Numbered from the stretch's first letter, positions 1 to 9,736 are shown. The stretch is DNA of 64,000 bases from Acidianus manzaensis (GCF_002116695.1 NZ_CP020477.1:1-64000); one strand, 5' to 3'. Translations and numbers: made by a program. Notes: a model not told the origin generated them from the letters alone.

Positions 1-72
1 AAATTTTCGTCATTCTATCTTGCTGTTCTCTCAATCAATCTTTTGTTTTACGAAAAGTTGATGCTCAAAGAG

Positions 73-151
73 GCTAAAAATTTTAAATCTTATAATAAGA
101 TTAAGGGAAAGGCTTGCTTCAAAACTAAGAATAGCTAAAAATTTTAAATCT
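73..151. repeat. CRISPR-spaced direct repeat in the promoter of the first gene
   Basis: The 18-bp sequence GCTAAAAATTTTAAATCT occurs at 73-90 and again at 134-151, a period of 61 bp, with unrelated sequence between. The second copy carries the TTTTAAAT box about 25 bp before the ATG at 170, so it probably is that gene's TATA element. The repeat length and period match the non-array duplications found throughout the noncoding DNA here. Confidence 0.65.
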
Positions 152-169
152 AAAAGTTTAATTAATCCC

Positions 170-1132
170 ATGTATCTATTTAACATTCATAACGACGATA
201 TGTACTCTATATCAGACACGAAAGCTTATCAAATCAAAATAGACGAAAAACAAATATCTTCTTTCATAAACAGATATATAGAGATAGAATACCCATCCCT
301 TAAAGAAGCATTAGAAACTAAATTACCTTCAACCTTGATTAAAAGATTAATATCTGAATATGATCCAATAAGGAAACAAATTTATTTAACTAAAAAATTG
401 AAACAACTCCTAAAGTATCATGATGAACTAACAAAATTAGGATTGAAAATAAAAATAGAAACAAAAGATAAACTACCCAGTGAAACTAAAGGAAAGATGG
501 ATAAAGAAGTTAAAGGCATACGCATATACTTTACTGACCAAGCTTACGATACATTACTCTTAGCTAGTGAAGAAAAAGGAAAGGATATATACAAAGCGAA
601 GAACGGGATAATGATAGATCATACATTGGCAATTGCAGTTATAGACGAAAAACAATTACCTGAGTCTATCTCCTTATGTTATGATGCAAAAAATATGAAA
701 ATCATACTTTTATCCAGTACGCAATTCATTAATTACGGAACAGGTAAGTATACTGCACCTTGCGTTAGAGCAAATATAAGAGGAGTTTCATCATATAGAA
801 AAGAAAGCGTGCTGACTATTGCAAATAAAATAGAAAAAGAAGGGGAAGGAGAGAGAAAAGAGAAGAAATCCATTAATCAGAAGAAGCATTCAAAAGATGA
901 AGTAACGCAGTACTCAAAAGATGGATATGATTACATTCAATGCATCTTAAATGATCCTATATCTACAATATGCAAACAAATTTTAATAAGAAATGGAATA
1001 CAGACAGACAAAGTAGATGAAATAACTTATTTGTTTTCTCCCTGCGTTTACGTTTACACTTCTGCTGAACTCTGCCTATCTCACATGCCATCTTACATTG
1101 CCTCTGACTTAATAAGATTTTTATATAAATAG
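170..1132 (+). CDS. hypothetical protein, 320 aa, family not recognised
   Basis: I do not recognise this protein. It is lysine-rich and soluble-looking, with no signal peptide or membrane segment. A low-complexity charged stretch of Lys and Glu around residues 220-245 looks like a linker between a larger N-terminal part and a C-terminal part of about 75 residues that holds four cysteines. A TATA-like box lies about 25 bp before the ATG and there is no clear ribosome-binding site, so the message is probably leaderless. The gene is divergent from the type III operon ending at 1865 and separated from it by about 730 bp of MITE-filled DNA. A defence role is possible from location only. Confidence 0.7.
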   Translation: MYLFNIHNDDMYSISDTKAYQIKIDEKQISSFINRYIEIEYPSLKEALETKLPSTLIKRLISEYDPIRKQIYLTKKLKQLLKYHDELTKLGLKIKIETKDKLPSETKGKMDKEVKGIRIYFTDQAYDTLLLASEEKGKDIYKAKNGIMIDHTLAIAVIDEKQLPESISLCYDAKNMKIILLSSTQFINYGTGKYTAPCVRANIRGVSSYRKESVLTIANKIEKEGEGERKEKKSINQKKHSKDEVTQYSKDGYDYIQCILNDPISTICKQILIRNGIQTDKVDEITYLFSPCVYVYTSAELCLSHMPSYIASDLIRFLYK

Positions 1133-1623
1133 ATAGTAATTTGTGCAGAATTTGTGATTACTTAACACTGATTCAGCTGGCATTCCTAGTTGAGAAAAGA
1201 GCATTAATTTTCAGATAATCCACAAACTTAGTCTGTGAAGTATTTCAAAATTGAAGTTCTTTCTCTTAATCAGAACATTTCATAAAATTAACGTAAAGTA
1301 TTCAGATAGTAGACACTACAAACTACTAGTACTTTTAGTGTGCTCTCTTATCCTTTTTTCTTATTATTATAATTAATACTATGAAAATTCATCATTTTTC
1401 ACGTTTATGTTCAAGTTTTTTACCAGAGTTGATCAGTCAGAACTTCTTAATAAAATATAAATATATAGAAGCTATAATTTTAAAAACGTAATGCAACTTC
1501 TCGTGCATATTTTCACAGTATTATGAAAATGTCCTTTTATAAACTTCTTTTTTCTGACATCTTCTTATTATACTGTGAATCCTTAAAGGAATAACTCAAG
1601 CAATTCAATTTTAATATCTAAGA
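1133..1623. other. noncoding DNA with degraded MITE ends
   Basis: No credible gene is present. A MITE-A-like right end (TTTTCAGATAATCCACAAAC) is visible near 1209-1228, and the rest is AT-rich with no recognisable feature. The stretch follows the stop codon of the hypothetical gene. Confidence 0.5.
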
Positions 1624-1715
1624 TAGTTTGTGGATTTTCTGAAAATTGATATTCTCTCTATTAGGACTATTCATAGAATTATCGTATAGTTTTAAAATGA
1701 TATACACGCACACTA
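1624..1715. mobile_element. MITE family A, copy 1 of a side-by-side pair
   Basis: This 92-bp element begins TAGTTTGTGGATTTTCTGAA and ends GATATACACGCACACTA, which are imperfect terminal inverted repeats of about 20 bp. It has no coding capacity. It is flanked by related 9-bp sequences, TATCTAAGA on the left and AATCTAAGT on the right. A second family A element starts immediately after the right flank. Confidence 0.8.
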
Positions 1716-1724
1716 AATCTAAGT

Positions 1725-1806
1725 TAGTGTATATTTGAACACTTTACTTTTTTGCTATGAGTTAATCAAGAGAAAAGCTTATTTCAGATATTCTCTCCAC
1801 AAACTA
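1725..1806. mobile_element. MITE family A, copy 2 of a side-by-side pair
   Basis: This element is about 82 bp, from TAGTGTATATTTGAAC to TCTCCACAAACTA. The flanks are AATCTAAGT (1716-1724) and AATCTAAGA (1807-1815). Two elements are thus separated by three copies of nearly the same 9-bp target, as if both inserted at one site in succession. Confidence 0.75.
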
Positions 1807-1864
1807 AATCTAAGAAAAAATTTATAAGATATACCTAGAACAACTAGCATTTCATGGGTACCCA

Positions 1865-2437
1865 TTATTCATTGGTACCCAGGAATTCTGCCAGCGATCT
1901 AAATTTAGGCTTCTCTTCAACCGATACGTAAGCGTATTCACTTTCCTTATCATCAAGCCTTATGTATCCTATTCCTCTGCTTTTTCCTTGACCTATAAAA
2001 TATCCTAAATCTCTTAAGTATCTTAACGTCTCTTTCCATCCATTAAATATTTCATCGTCACCCCTTAGTATTACCTTTACATTCACTACTGGAGTTAGCA
2101 CTATTTCTTCTGAAAATAATGATTTCTCTAAGTTAGTCTTTGATTTTCTATCTATAGTAACATGAGGCCTTACCACGGATTTAGCGTCTATTAAACTATC
2201 AGATATTGTTATTGCTCCCGCTAAGCTCTCCTTTTCATCATGATATCCGTAAATGTATTTAGCTGACTGACTCACTGACTCCGTTATCCTCCTAAACATC
2301 CCTTTCCAACTAGTTGAAGGTATAACATATTTATCCCTGAATTTTAACGCATAAATTGTATTTTCTCCTTCAATTTTAGTTCCTATTCTTATCCCGTTCG
2401 GAGTTAAGAATTTTAGGTTAAATAAACAAGCTTTCAT
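1865..2437 (-). CDS. Cas7-like RAMP protein (type III-D), 190 aa
   Basis: Last gene of the type III operon. It is a RAMP/RRM-fold Cas7-family subunit, expected in the backbone of the crRNA ribonucleoprotein. An N-terminal strand is followed by the family motif VIPSTSWKGMFRR at about residues 39-51, the counterpart of the IPGSSxKG motif. A glycine-rich loop GQGKSRGIGYI near the C terminus is also typical of RAMPs. It has no CxxC zinc knuckle, unlike three of its sister RAMPs, and is the shortest of them. Its start overlaps the end of the csx10-like gene by 4 bp, so the two are probably translationally coupled. Confidence 0.85.
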   Translation of the reverse strand: MKACLFNLKFLTPNGIRIGTKIEGENTIYALKFRDKYVIPSTSWKGMFRRITESVSQSAKYIYGYHDEKESLAGAITISDSLIDAKSVVRPHVTIDRKSKTNLEKSLFSEEIVLTPVVNVKVILRGDDEIFNGWKETLRYLRDLGYFIGQGKSRGIGYIRLDDKESEYAYVSVEEKPKFRSLAEFLGTNE

Positions 2438-3351
2438 TCTACCACCTTTAATAGTTCATGAAGATCTTTTATTGACAATAAGAAGTTCAACCCAGCTGGC
2501 CTTAAGTCCACATTTATTCTGTCAAGGTAAATTAAACTTCCTTCTTTAATTGAATTGAACACAGGCTTTTGACCTGAGTATTCATCTGTAGTAAACCAGC
2601 CTGAGTATATGCTAGTGTCTCCTATTATTGACTTAGCTGAAAGTATTTGATTTCCAAATAATTTTGTTACGCATTGGGAAAGGCAATAGGATAAACCCCC
2701 TTCTGATTCTGGGAATTCTACTTCCTTTACTTTTTGAATCTGTATTTCTTTGTTACCTCTATTCTTTCCCCTACCTACTCTTATCGTTTCTACTACGTCT
2801 ATTATTTCGCTCGGTTGAGAAAGAGCCCACATTTCTCCCAGTTTTTTGTACTCGTAAGCGTACAGCATATTCGTAACTGAGGTAGCCTTATCTTTGTCAA
2901 TCGCTACGTGCATTTCTATCGTTGACTCTGAAGAATACTGAGAGTATAAGTATTTTTCGTTCTCTTCCTTATTTAAAGTGATCAATGTCCCTATTTTTGG
3001 TTTTGGCGTTTCTTCACTCTTAAATTTCATGATCTCTTCTAAACTCTTTCCTTCTTTCATTTCTGCACTCTTTTTCTGCAATATTTCTTTCTCTTCTTCA
3101 AAAAGTTTAGATTTTCTAGATACTGCTGGTGAGAAGTAATGGGCTGGAGCTGAGCTTTTAGGATACGCTGGAGATACGTAATAGTTCTGATCAATTTTTC
3201 CCTTTTGATAATAATATTCAGCTAATATTGCTCCACGTAACGTGGTAGACGGAATGTAATCAGTTACGGAAAAATAATAATTCTTTATTTTTCTCATATA
3301 AGTAGTAGTATATCCGTCTATTTTCAATTTCAACAAAACGTACTTCGACAT
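2434..3351 (-). CDS. csx10: Csx10-like Cas5 subunit (type III-D), 305 aa
   Basis: Probably the Cas5-group RAMP that caps the 5' handle of the crRNA. The N-terminal strand (YVLLKLKIDGY) leads to DYIPSTTLRGAILAEYYY at about residues 31-48, followed by VSPAYPKS. That arrangement is shared with the partial gene at the right edge of this window ([16 protein letters not shown] then VSDAYPAN) and is characteristic of Csx10. A glycine/arginine loop GRGKNRGNKEIQ lies near residue 195. It sits between two Cas7-like genes in a tightly packed operon, 4 bp from its upstream neighbour. Csm4 is the alternative, but Csx10 fits the operon content better. Confidence 0.75.
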   Translation of the reverse strand: MSKYVLLKLKIDGYTTTYMRKIKNYYFSVTDYIPSTTLRGAILAEYYYQKGKIDQNYYVSPAYPKSSAPAHYFSPAVSRKSKLFEEEKEILQKKSAEMKEGKSLEEIMKFKSEETPKPKIGTLITLNKEENEKYLYSQYSSESTIEMHVAIDKDKATSVTNMLYAYEYKKLGEMWALSQPSEIIDVVETIRVGRGKNRGNKEIQIQKVKEVEFPESEGGLSYCLSQCVTKLFGNQILSAKSIIGDTSIYSGWFTTDEYSGQKPVFNSIKEGSLIYLDRINVDLRPAGLNFLLSIKDLHELLKVVE

Positions 3352-3355
3352 AGAA

Positions 3356-3964
3356 TCACCATAAATAGTTTTCTAAATTAGTTACAATTTTTTTCATTTC
3401 TTCATCACATTTATATTTTTCGCATATGTTTTCAATTTTAAGATCAATCATAGCATTCCTTCCTAACCTCCATAGCCTTAAAGCGGACAAAGAGTAAAGA
3501 AGCAATTTAAGCATCCTTTCACGACACGAATCTCTGAAATTCACTTCTATTACCACTTCACTTTCCGGAGATATTGCTTCTTGCGAAAATAATCCCCCTT
3601 CCACTGCCTTCTGAGTTTTATCATCAATGGCTACTCTAGTAAATGAAACTTTATCCAATTTTTCCAAATCTGTCACAATATTTATGGTAAAACATCCTAT
3701 ATCCCTAGATTTTGGATAACCAAATAGTAAGCAGACATCGCAAGGTTTTCCAAGTTCTTTATGTTTTTCAGTTATTTCTTCTGGTCTAATCTTCCCACAG
3801 CTAGTATAATTTTGCGGTAAAAATTTATTTATTGCAGTCCTCATACTTCCCTTTATGGATGACGGCGGAATAATTAGATCATTTAATGAAATATCTGTCC
3901 TTCCTTCAGCTCCACCGCCTATCGTTAACGCAGTGTAATTTTTAATAAAAACTTTGAACCTCAT
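3356..3964 (-). CDS. Cas7-like (Csm3-type) RAMP protein, 202 aa
   Basis: Csm3-type backbone subunit. The N-terminal strand ends in TALTIGGGAEGRTDISL, where the Asp in TDISL lies at the usual place of the backbone RNase aspartate. It is followed by the RAMP motif LIIPPSSIKGSMRT. A zinc-knuckle-like set of cysteines (Cys57, then CDVC before LLFG) is the Csm3-type thumb feature. It overlaps the upstream cas10 by 4 bp and lies 4 bp before csx10. If the Asp is catalytic, this subunit would cleave target RNA at intervals along the crRNA. Confidence 0.85.
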   Translation of the reverse strand: MRFKVFIKNYTALTIGGGAEGRTDISLNDLIIPPSSIKGSMRTAINKFLPQNYTSCGKIRPEEITEKHKELGKPCDVCLLFGYPKSRDIGCFTINIVTDLEKLDKVSFTRVAIDDKTQKAVEGGLFSQEAISPESEVVIEVNFRDSCRERMLKLLLYSLSALRLWRLGRNAMIDLKIENICEKYKCDEEMKKIVTNLENYLW

Positions 3965-6462
3965 AAACCAACACCTAACCTAAAAGTCTTTAACATGTAA
4001 AAATAATCTTGAATTGGAAGTATTTCCTTACCTTCTTTCTCCTTTATTTCAACGTACTTCCTCAGAATAAAACTGATCAAATCCTTTTCCTCCTTAGATT
4101 CAGCCCTAAACTTATACCTAAGCATATAAGCTAAAGTCGAAAGAAAATCATTCTCAAAAGAATATTCTACAATGTAATTTATGTAACCCAATTTCTCCCT
4201 AGTCTTCTTCTTACCTTGTTTCTTATCGTAATAATAAGATAACACATTCTTAAAGTCCATATAACCTAACATATTCAAAACTCCTTCAACATCCTTCAAT
4301 TCATTCTTAAGCAATAAATATGAATTCCCATCTTCTATTCTCCTAACTACTCCGTCCGTCGCTAAAGATGATTCAAAAGTCAAACAAGAAATAGAAGTTT
4401 TAGGACTTCCTTCTATTTTAGCATCCTCCATCAATTGATCTACAGCCCTTATAGCAAACTGTATTGGATGATCAGGCTTTATCGTAAGTACACCAACCTT
4501 AAAAGTAAAACCAGTATACTCTTCAGCCCTCTGAAACATCTTCACAGCAAAAGGCAAAGAAATTATTGCAGGAGAAAAAATCAAAACATCGTCTCCGCCC
4601 AAATAGAGAACTCCAGATAAAATCCTTGAAGCAATATTCTCCTTATCCTGTTCTGACAAACTGCCTAAGTCTAACAACTCCTTCAACGTTTCATAAAACG
4701 AAGTCTTTATTCCATAGTCTAACCTAAAACTCCTATCAATATAATCAGAGAAAGTAATACTATTTCTAAAAATTTCCCCACCGTAATTTCCATCAGCCTT
4801 TATCAAGGATAAGTAAGTACTATCATTCGGATCCCTATATCCAGCTATGAACTCCATAGGATCTATATCCTTCCTAAAACTTTCAGGATTTATAGTATAA
4901 TTTCCAACAATATAAGTAGAATTAACCTTAGCAGAAAATCCCCTGTTAATCGAAAGAGAGTTAACCTTATAACACAGAGAACATAACTTCATATTCTCGT
5001 TATTGATCGACACTATTTCTACAGCTGGTCTTATTCCACAGTTATCGCAAACCACGTGAAACCCTAGAGAGTAAACTTCCTCCTCCTCAGAGTTTACAAC
5101 ATACCTTTCAGTAGAAGAATAAAGATAAGGAGTAACCTCAGCAAAATTCCTAACGTAATTCCTATAAGCAAACTCAGCAATCCTAACAGAAAGCTTAACT
5201 CCAAATTCGTCCTTTCCCAAATCCCTTAAACTAGCCAACTTATTCTCTAAATCAGACCCAATATCCTTCCTCACCACGATGTAAGAATGTCCTCCATAAC
5301 CACTCAGTAAAGCCTCGGCAGGAATCCTGGACTTTCCATTAGTAATATTGTAAAATAAATTATCAATGTAAACAAAGGAAGAAACTGTAGTCATGAAATC
5401 AACCAACATACTGGCAAAAGACATATCCCTCAAATTCGGAAAACTAGAAATAAACTTCTGAATACTTGGAAAATCTATGTAAACCAAATAACCTATAAGA
5501 TCATTAGGTACAACCTTCGCGACATTAACCTTTTTATCGCTCTGGAAAACCTTCAATTCAGACTTTTTGTCAATCAAAGTACCAAGCAAATACTTAAACA
5601 AAGTAACGCTAAGCTCCTCGTACTTTTCCTTACCTAACTGATTAAAACATTCAAAAGACTCCTCCCTCCTCAGTTTATAACACTTCTCATCTTCAGAACC
5701 CTCCAAAGCCTTACCAATAATCTTACTTAACCTATCAGCGGAAGAAGCCAGTTCGTCAGCCTTACTCAGAATAGAATCGTAATCAGAATGATGCTGTAAA
5801 ACTATATCCCTAACCCTGGTCAAAGGATCATAAATCTTATTATCTTTACCTATATTAGCCAAAACTTTATCCAAAATCTCCACTCCAGCCTTAACGTGAT
5901 GCTCAGGTTCAAACAATTTCCCCAAATCGTGAAGCAAAGCAGCAATCCTCAAATAATTCAAATCCAGAGAAGACGCTTGAAGAAGCCAAACCAAAATAGA
6001 AGTCAACTGAAGATGAGAAGCCAAAGAAGAAACATTGTACCCAGGCCTAGTATCAGCAGGAGTATAAAGCAAAGCCTCATAAATTTCCTTTATAGAATTA
6101 ATATAACCAGAAATCTGAGTAAGATTCAATTTCTTCCTTAAATCCTCTAATTTCTTCATCAAATCCTCAACATTCGTGTAATTAATCACATTACAATGCC
6201 TAGCAATAACATAAGTAAAGAAATATTCATAAGCAGTAGACAAATAATTACCACTCGACGGAGCATAAGACAACAACATCGGAGCCTTAAATATAAACGA
6301 AAGCAAATCAGCGTAAACATCGATAGCATGATCAGGACAAACATTAGAAGAAATATCAGCAAACACAGTCAACACTTGAACTACCTTCTCCTTCAATTCT
6401 TGATTCTTACTTTCATCAACAAACCTAACTTTTAATTCAGGAACTAGAAGCTTTCCCCTCAT
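3961..6462 (-). CDS. cas10: Cas10 large subunit with HD and GGDD active sites (type III-D), 833 aa
   Basis: Signature protein of the type III effector. The N-terminal HD domain shows LLHDLGK with His178-Asp179, the expected single-stranded DNase site. A CxxC pair in CDNCGIRP and a second pair in CSLC around residues 470-500 form the zinc ribbon between the palm domains. The second palm domain carries LYLGGDDVLIF with Gly622-Gly623-Asp624-Asp625, the cyclase motif that makes cyclic oligoadenylate in active type III systems. Both sites look intact and the length is normal for the family. The start overlaps the preceding small gene by 26 bp, with a purine-rich GGTGAATT just before the ATG. Its second messenger would feed Csx1 at 16009 and be cleared by the ring nuclease at 39490. 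Confidence 0.95.
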   Translation of the reverse strand: MRGKLLVPELKVRFVDESKNQELKEKVVQVLTVFADISSNVCPDHAIDVYADLLSFIFKAPMLLSYAPSSGNYLSTAYEYFFTYVIARHCNVINYTNVEDLMKKLEDLRKKLNLTQISGYINSIKEIYEALLYTPADTRPGYNVSSLASHLQLTSILVWLLQASSLDLNYLRIAALLHDLGKLFEPEHHVKAGVEILDKVLANIGKDNKIYDPLTRVRDIVLQHHSDYDSILSKADELASSADRLSKIIGKALEGSEDEKCYKLRREESFECFNQLGKEKYEELSVTLFKYLLGTLIDKKSELKVFQSDKKVNVAKVVPNDLIGYLVYIDFPSIQKFISSFPNLRDMSFASMLVDFMTTVSSFVYIDNLFYNITNGKSRIPAEALLSGYGGHSYIVVRKDIGSDLENKLASLRDLGKDEFGVKLSVRIAEFAYRNYVRNFAEVTPYLYSSTERYVVNSEEEEVYSLGFHVVCDNCGIRPAVEIVSINNENMKLCSLCYKVNSLSINRGFSAKVNSTYIVGNYTINPESFRKDIDPMEFIAGYRDPNDSTYLSLIKADGNYGGEIFRNSITFSDYIDRSFRLDYGIKTSFYETLKELLDLGSLSEQDKENIASRILSGVLYLGGDDVLIFSPAIISLPFAVKMFQRAEEYTGFTFKVGVLTIKPDHPIQFAIRAVDQLMEDAKIEGSPKTSISCLTFESSLATDGVVRRIEDGNSYLLLKNELKDVEGVLNMLGYMDFKNVLSYYYDKKQGKKKTREKLGYINYIVEYSFENDFLSTLAYMLRYKFRAESKEEKDLISFILRKYVEIKEKEGKEILPIQDYFYMLKTFRLGVGL

Positions 6463-6628
6463 AATTCACCACCATATACAAATATTCCAATTCCTTTCCA
6501 TTTACCTTAACAGAAATCTTTTTTTCATCGTTTATCACAGCATCAGCCAAAAACAAACACTCCTCCCCATTAAAAGAAAGAGACAAATCCCTCTTAACAC
6601 AGATCTTCCTTTCCACCATTCCTACCAA
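6437..6628 (-). CDS. small protein inside the type III-D operon, 63 aa
   Basis: A short protein of predicted beta-strand character (ISVKVNGKELEYLYMVVNYE) between a RAMP gene and cas10. It overlaps the upstream gene by 7 bp and the downstream cas10 by 26 bp, so it is embedded in a compact operon and is probably real. I do not recognise a family. It lacks the helical look of a Cas11 small subunit. It could be an accessory component of the complex. Confidence 0.6.
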   Translation of the reverse strand: MVGMVERKICVKRDLSLSFNGEECLFLADAVINDEKKISVKVNGKELEYLYMVVNYEGKASSS

Positions 6629-7452
6629 TCCTCCTTAAAATCTCTTGGCCTATATTTAGTTTGAAAAGCTTGAATAGAAGAGATAACATCAGAAGAATTG
6701 ACAGCACCAATAGAAAAAGTAACCCTACCAAACCTCTTATCCTCATACTTAAATCTTCCCAAAAGCTGAACCTTACTTAAGACTCTCCCATTCTGAACCC
6801 TAATCCCAAAACCATAAAACAACATTCCTAACTCCTCCTTACTTAAAGAATTATAGACAACCTTTCCAGAAAACCTAGCACCCTTTTTAGCAACCTCATA
6901 TCCAACATTACTTATCTTAATTACGTCAGTCTTATCACTGGATACAAAATCAGAAAAATTCACCCTACTAGCCAAACCAGAATTACCCAAAAGATTACAC
7001 ACCGGGCAAACATTAGGATAATCCTCTGGATCAAACCTATCACTCTTCTTATGCTCAGGTTTAAATATACTCTTATACCTTGGAGAATAATTACTTCCCC
7101 TGCTATCCACAATATAACAGCTACCAGGTATAGCTAACTCCAACCTAGTCCTAACCATCCCCTTAATAGTAGAACCGGGAATTACAGTCTTTCCCTCATA
7201 ATGATTCATCAAATACATTTCCTGAGAAAAGAAATTATTAACCTCATTAGGTATATCACCTTTTAATGCCTGATCAACCAACTTATCCACATCAGAAATC
7301 GGCTTTAAAACTTCAACACTATACTCACCACTTCCAACGTGAAGATAATCAGAAACCACAGTCATTTCAACATTAATAATTCCACTAAATCCGCTCACTC
7401 TATTTCTAGGAGTATACTCACTCCTTTGGATATGGGATTGAGACACTTTCAA
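6622..7452 (-). CDS. Cas7-like RAMP protein with zinc knuckle (type III-D), 276 aa
   Basis: Csm3/Csm5-like RAMP. About 25 N-terminal residues precede the RRM-like strand ([20 protein letters not shown]). The RAMP motif [14 protein letters not shown] follows at about residues 90-103, then [11 protein letters not shown], the CxxC thumb motif. It overlaps the upstream RAMP gene by 35 bp, so a later internal start is possible although the long overlap is typical of this operon. One of five Cas7-type paralogues here, which suggests a backbone built from different rather than repeated subunits. Confidence 0.85.
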   Translation of the reverse strand: MKVSQSHIQRSEYTPRNRVSGFSGIINVEMTVVSDYLHVGSGEYSVEVLKPISDVDKLVDQALKGDIPNEVNNFFSQEMYLMNHYEGKTVIPGSTIKGMVRTRLELAIPGSCYIVDSRGSNYSPRYKSIFKPEHKKSDRFDPEDYPNVCPVCNLLGNSGLASRVNFSDFVSSDKTDVIKISNVGYEVAKKGARFSGKVVYNSLSKEELGMLFYGFGIRVQNGRVLSKVQLLGRFKYEDKRFGRVTFSIGAVNSSDVISSIQAFQTKYRPRDFKEDW

Positions 7453-8254
7453 ACGCCTCTACAAATTTTTTCATTTGTTCAAAAAAATTGTTAAAATCTT
7501 TCTCCTTGACGTGGGTAATTTCAACCGGTTTATCCTCATCCCCAATCTTATTATCTCCCTGAGAAGTGAAAGACAAATTCTCAAATCTAACGAAACCAAA
7601 ACCCCTAGTCTTAAGTCCACCTAACTGAACATACTCATCATTAATATTCTTCATAATTTTAATTAAATATCCAATAGCATAATTAGGCAAATTATATCCT
7701 ATTAATTTAAAAGGAAAAACCGAACCAGGCTCTACAAATTCAACAGTGAGCAAAGCCCTACGAGCAGCTGCCCCATCCTCCCTACTAATAGCTACCATAG
7801 TCCTTACCCCTAGAGTGTAAGAAGAAGACACTGAATCCAAAAACCTAACAGAACCAATAACACTCATAGTCCCAAACAATTTACAGTTCAAGCAAGTGTA
7901 ATCCCAAAACGTCTTTAAAGCCTCTTCAACTTTCTCCTCCTTTATCAATCTCTGAAAATAATCCGCCTTTCTTTTATTATTTAAACAGTAATCCCTACCT
8001 ACTCCAGAACAAACTTTGACATTCCTTGACCTCAATATCCTTTCTCCAGTAGACCTAAAAACTCCCTTCCAAGAAGAACCTGGAATGACAGGATTACCCA
8101 GAACGTCCTTTAAAACCTCATCCCTAGCCAAGCTAGAAGGAGAAAAATTAGCCTTCCCACCACCAATCCTTAAAGGAGCCGTATTTATCACATTACCCTC
8201 AATTATTACAGTCCTTTTTAAAACATCCTTTCTAGCAAAAGTATAATCTACCAT
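7418..8254 (-). CDS. Cas7-like (Csm3-type) RAMP protein, 278 aa
   Basis: Csm3-type backbone subunit. Visible motifs in order are [14 protein letters not shown], then an Asp-containing loop LARDEVLKD in the place of the RNase aspartate, the RAMP motif [14 protein letters not shown], a cysteine pair CLNCKLFG, and a glycine-rich [11 protein letters not shown] loop. The C-terminal 45 residues are charged and may be disordered. It overlaps its upstream neighbour by 7 bp. Together with the 259-aa protein it is the most canonical Csm3-like member of the operon. Confidence 0.88.
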   Translation of the reverse strand: MVDYTFARKDVLKRTVIIEGNVINTAPLRIGGGKANFSPSSLARDEVLKDVLGNPVIPGSSWKGVFRSTGERILRSRNVKVCSGVGRDYCLNNKRKADYFQRLIKEEKVEEALKTFWDYTCLNCKLFGTMSVIGSVRFLDSVSSSYTLGVRTMVAISREDGAAARRALLTVEFVEPGSVFPFKLIGYNLPNYAIGYLIKIMKNINDEYVQLGGLKTRGFGFVRFENLSFTSQGDNKIGDEDKPVEITHVKEKDFNNFFEQMKKFVEAFESVSIPYPKE

Positions 8255-9027
8255 GACGAAATCAACTCCTTCAAATCCTTTTCAGAACTTGACGAAAGAG
8301 TACGAAAAGAAACCCTACCTTCCACCAATTTAACCAAACCATAACCCACACTTTTCCTTCCTCCCACGAATACGCCATCGTTAACTAAAGTCTTCAAAAG
8401 ATAACGCATAACCTCCACAGCCTTATTCTTCCATTCTTCTTTTTCTCCATTTATTATATCTAAATTATTTATTATCATGTTAAATTTAAAAGAAGCTCCA
8501 GGATCTACAAAATCCAAAGTATATAAATGACCAGCGTGTTGACCTCCAAAAACCCTATTTATTGTAACCATAGTACGCATAGAAATTGAATAATTACCCT
8601 CAATCACAGCGTCAAATAAGAAAACCCTAGACGAAATATCGTGAAAACCAAAAAGAATACAAGGAATACAGTAAATCCTCTTATTATTAACTTCCTTACA
8701 ACTTGGCTCCTCCCTTTCTTTAAGATCATAAACCTTGTAAATTACATTATTTTCTCCCTCATTATTTTCTCCCTTATTCGTTTCCTGACTCCTCATATAA
8801 GCCTCAGCCAAACTACGCAAAACTCCCTTCAGAGTTGACCCAGGAATAACAGGCTTATCTCCCAGAGTTAATACAGGGTTATCAGTCAGCGAAGTAAACA
8901 CTTGAGCCCTCCCTGAACCAATCCTCAGCGGAGTCTCATTCCTAAGAATACCTTCAATCCTCGTAGTCGAAACTATCCTATCCAAATCATAACAATCTGA
9001 CATTAACTCACCTGGATAGAACTTCAA
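8248..9027 (-). CDS. Cas7-like (Csm3-type) RAMP protein, 259 aa
   Basis: Csm3-type backbone subunit and the first RAMP of the operon. The N-terminal strand ([13 protein letters not shown]) is followed by SLTDNPVL, whose Asp aligns with the target-RNA cleavage residue. The RAMP motif is [14 protein letters not shown] at about residues 60-73. Cysteines in [18 protein letters not shown] form a zinc knuckle, and [11 protein letters not shown] is the glycine-rich loop. Its start lies inside the end of the small upstream gene (20-bp overlap), so they form one transcription unit. Confidence 0.88.
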   Translation of the reverse strand: MKFYPGELMSDCYDLDRIVSTTRIEGILRNETPLRIGSGRAQVFTSLTDNPVLTLGDKPVIPGSTLKGVLRSLAEAYMRSQETNKGENNEGENNVIYKVYDLKEREEPSCKEVNNKRIYCIPCILFGFHDISSRVFLFDAVIEGNYSISMRTMVTINRVFGGQHAGHLYTLDFVDPGASFKFNMIINNLDIINGEKEEWKNKAVEVMRYLLKTLVNDGVFVGGRKSVGYGLVKLVEGRVSFRTLSSSSEKDLKELISSW

Positions 9028-9220
9028 CCACTCCTTTAAAATCCTTTACCTTAGAAATCTCAGCCTTCTTATTTCTTGCCTCCTCAGTATCTAAAGCCTC
9101 GTACAACCACTTAAAATAACCTAACAGCTCCAACGCCTCCTCTAGCTTCTTCCCTTTCAACTTAGATAAAAGAAGTTTACCAGTGTTTTGATCTATTTCA
9201 CCCCTACGCATTTGCCTCAT
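9008..9220 (-). CDS. small helical protein heading the type III-D operon, candidate Cas11 small subunit
   Basis: A 70-residue protein from the ATG at 9220; an in-frame TTG at 9232 would add four residues. It looks almost all helical (KLLLSKLKGKKLEEALELLG and following) and is basic, which fits a Cas11/Csm2-type small subunit, although typical ones are longer at 120-150 residues. It overlaps the first RAMP gene by 20 bp and is the promoter-proximal gene. An AT-rich TATA-like box lies about 50 bp upstream on the minus strand. The assignment rests on position and helical content only. Confidence 0.6.
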   Translation of the reverse strand: MRQMRRGEIDQNTGKLLLSKLKGKKLEEALELLGYFKWLYEALDTEEARNKKAEISKVKDFKGVVEVLSR

Positions 9221-9232
9221 AATGTACAACAA

Positions 9233-9610
9233 AAGCTCATTTACATTCTTTCTAGATTGTAAAAAAATTTAACAAATTATTTACAGTACTACTGCTCACT
9301 TTTCCGAACGTAGTAGCAGAAATACCAATTTCTGTTGCTTCGTCCAATAAAGATTTATTCTGAGACACAATATTATTAGTAAAGAACATTTTTATAAAGA
9401 TTATCCATTTACATGTTTGAAACAAACATAAAAACTAACTTAACTTTAAAGAAAACATGATCCATGAAATTTAAATCCGTTCATTACAACTTGAGCCAAT
9501 CCCCTCATGTTTTTAAGATTTCTTTATATAGCCTTTCAATTTAATACTTAATTAAAAGGAAGGGATAAGCCCGTATTATTAAATCCACATTATAAAAGTA
9601 AGAATCACGC
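9233..9610. other. promoter region of the type III-D operon and unassigned noncoding DNA
   Basis: No gene is supported. On the minus strand, GTTAAATTTTTTTAC near 9265-9280 resembles the TATA box for the operon that starts at 9220. Nothing else was recognised up to the MITE at 9611. Confidence 0.4.
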
Positions 9611-9736
9611 TAGTTTGTGGATCACATGAAAATTGAGGAGATACTAGTAGTATGTCTCATTTGAAAACTAGACGATAATTCTATGAATGATCCTAATAGA
9701 GAGAATAGCCTCAATTTCCAGATATTCCACAAACTA
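9611..9736. mobile_element. composite of MITE family A copies
   Basis: A complete family A element runs from 9648 (TAGTATGTCTCATTTGAAAA) to 9736 (TATTCCACAAACTA), about 89 bp. Directly to its left, 9611-9647 begins TAGTTTGTGGATCACATGAA, the opposite family A terminus, so one copy has inserted into or against a truncated one. It lies just outside the decayed end of array 1. Confidence 0.7.
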
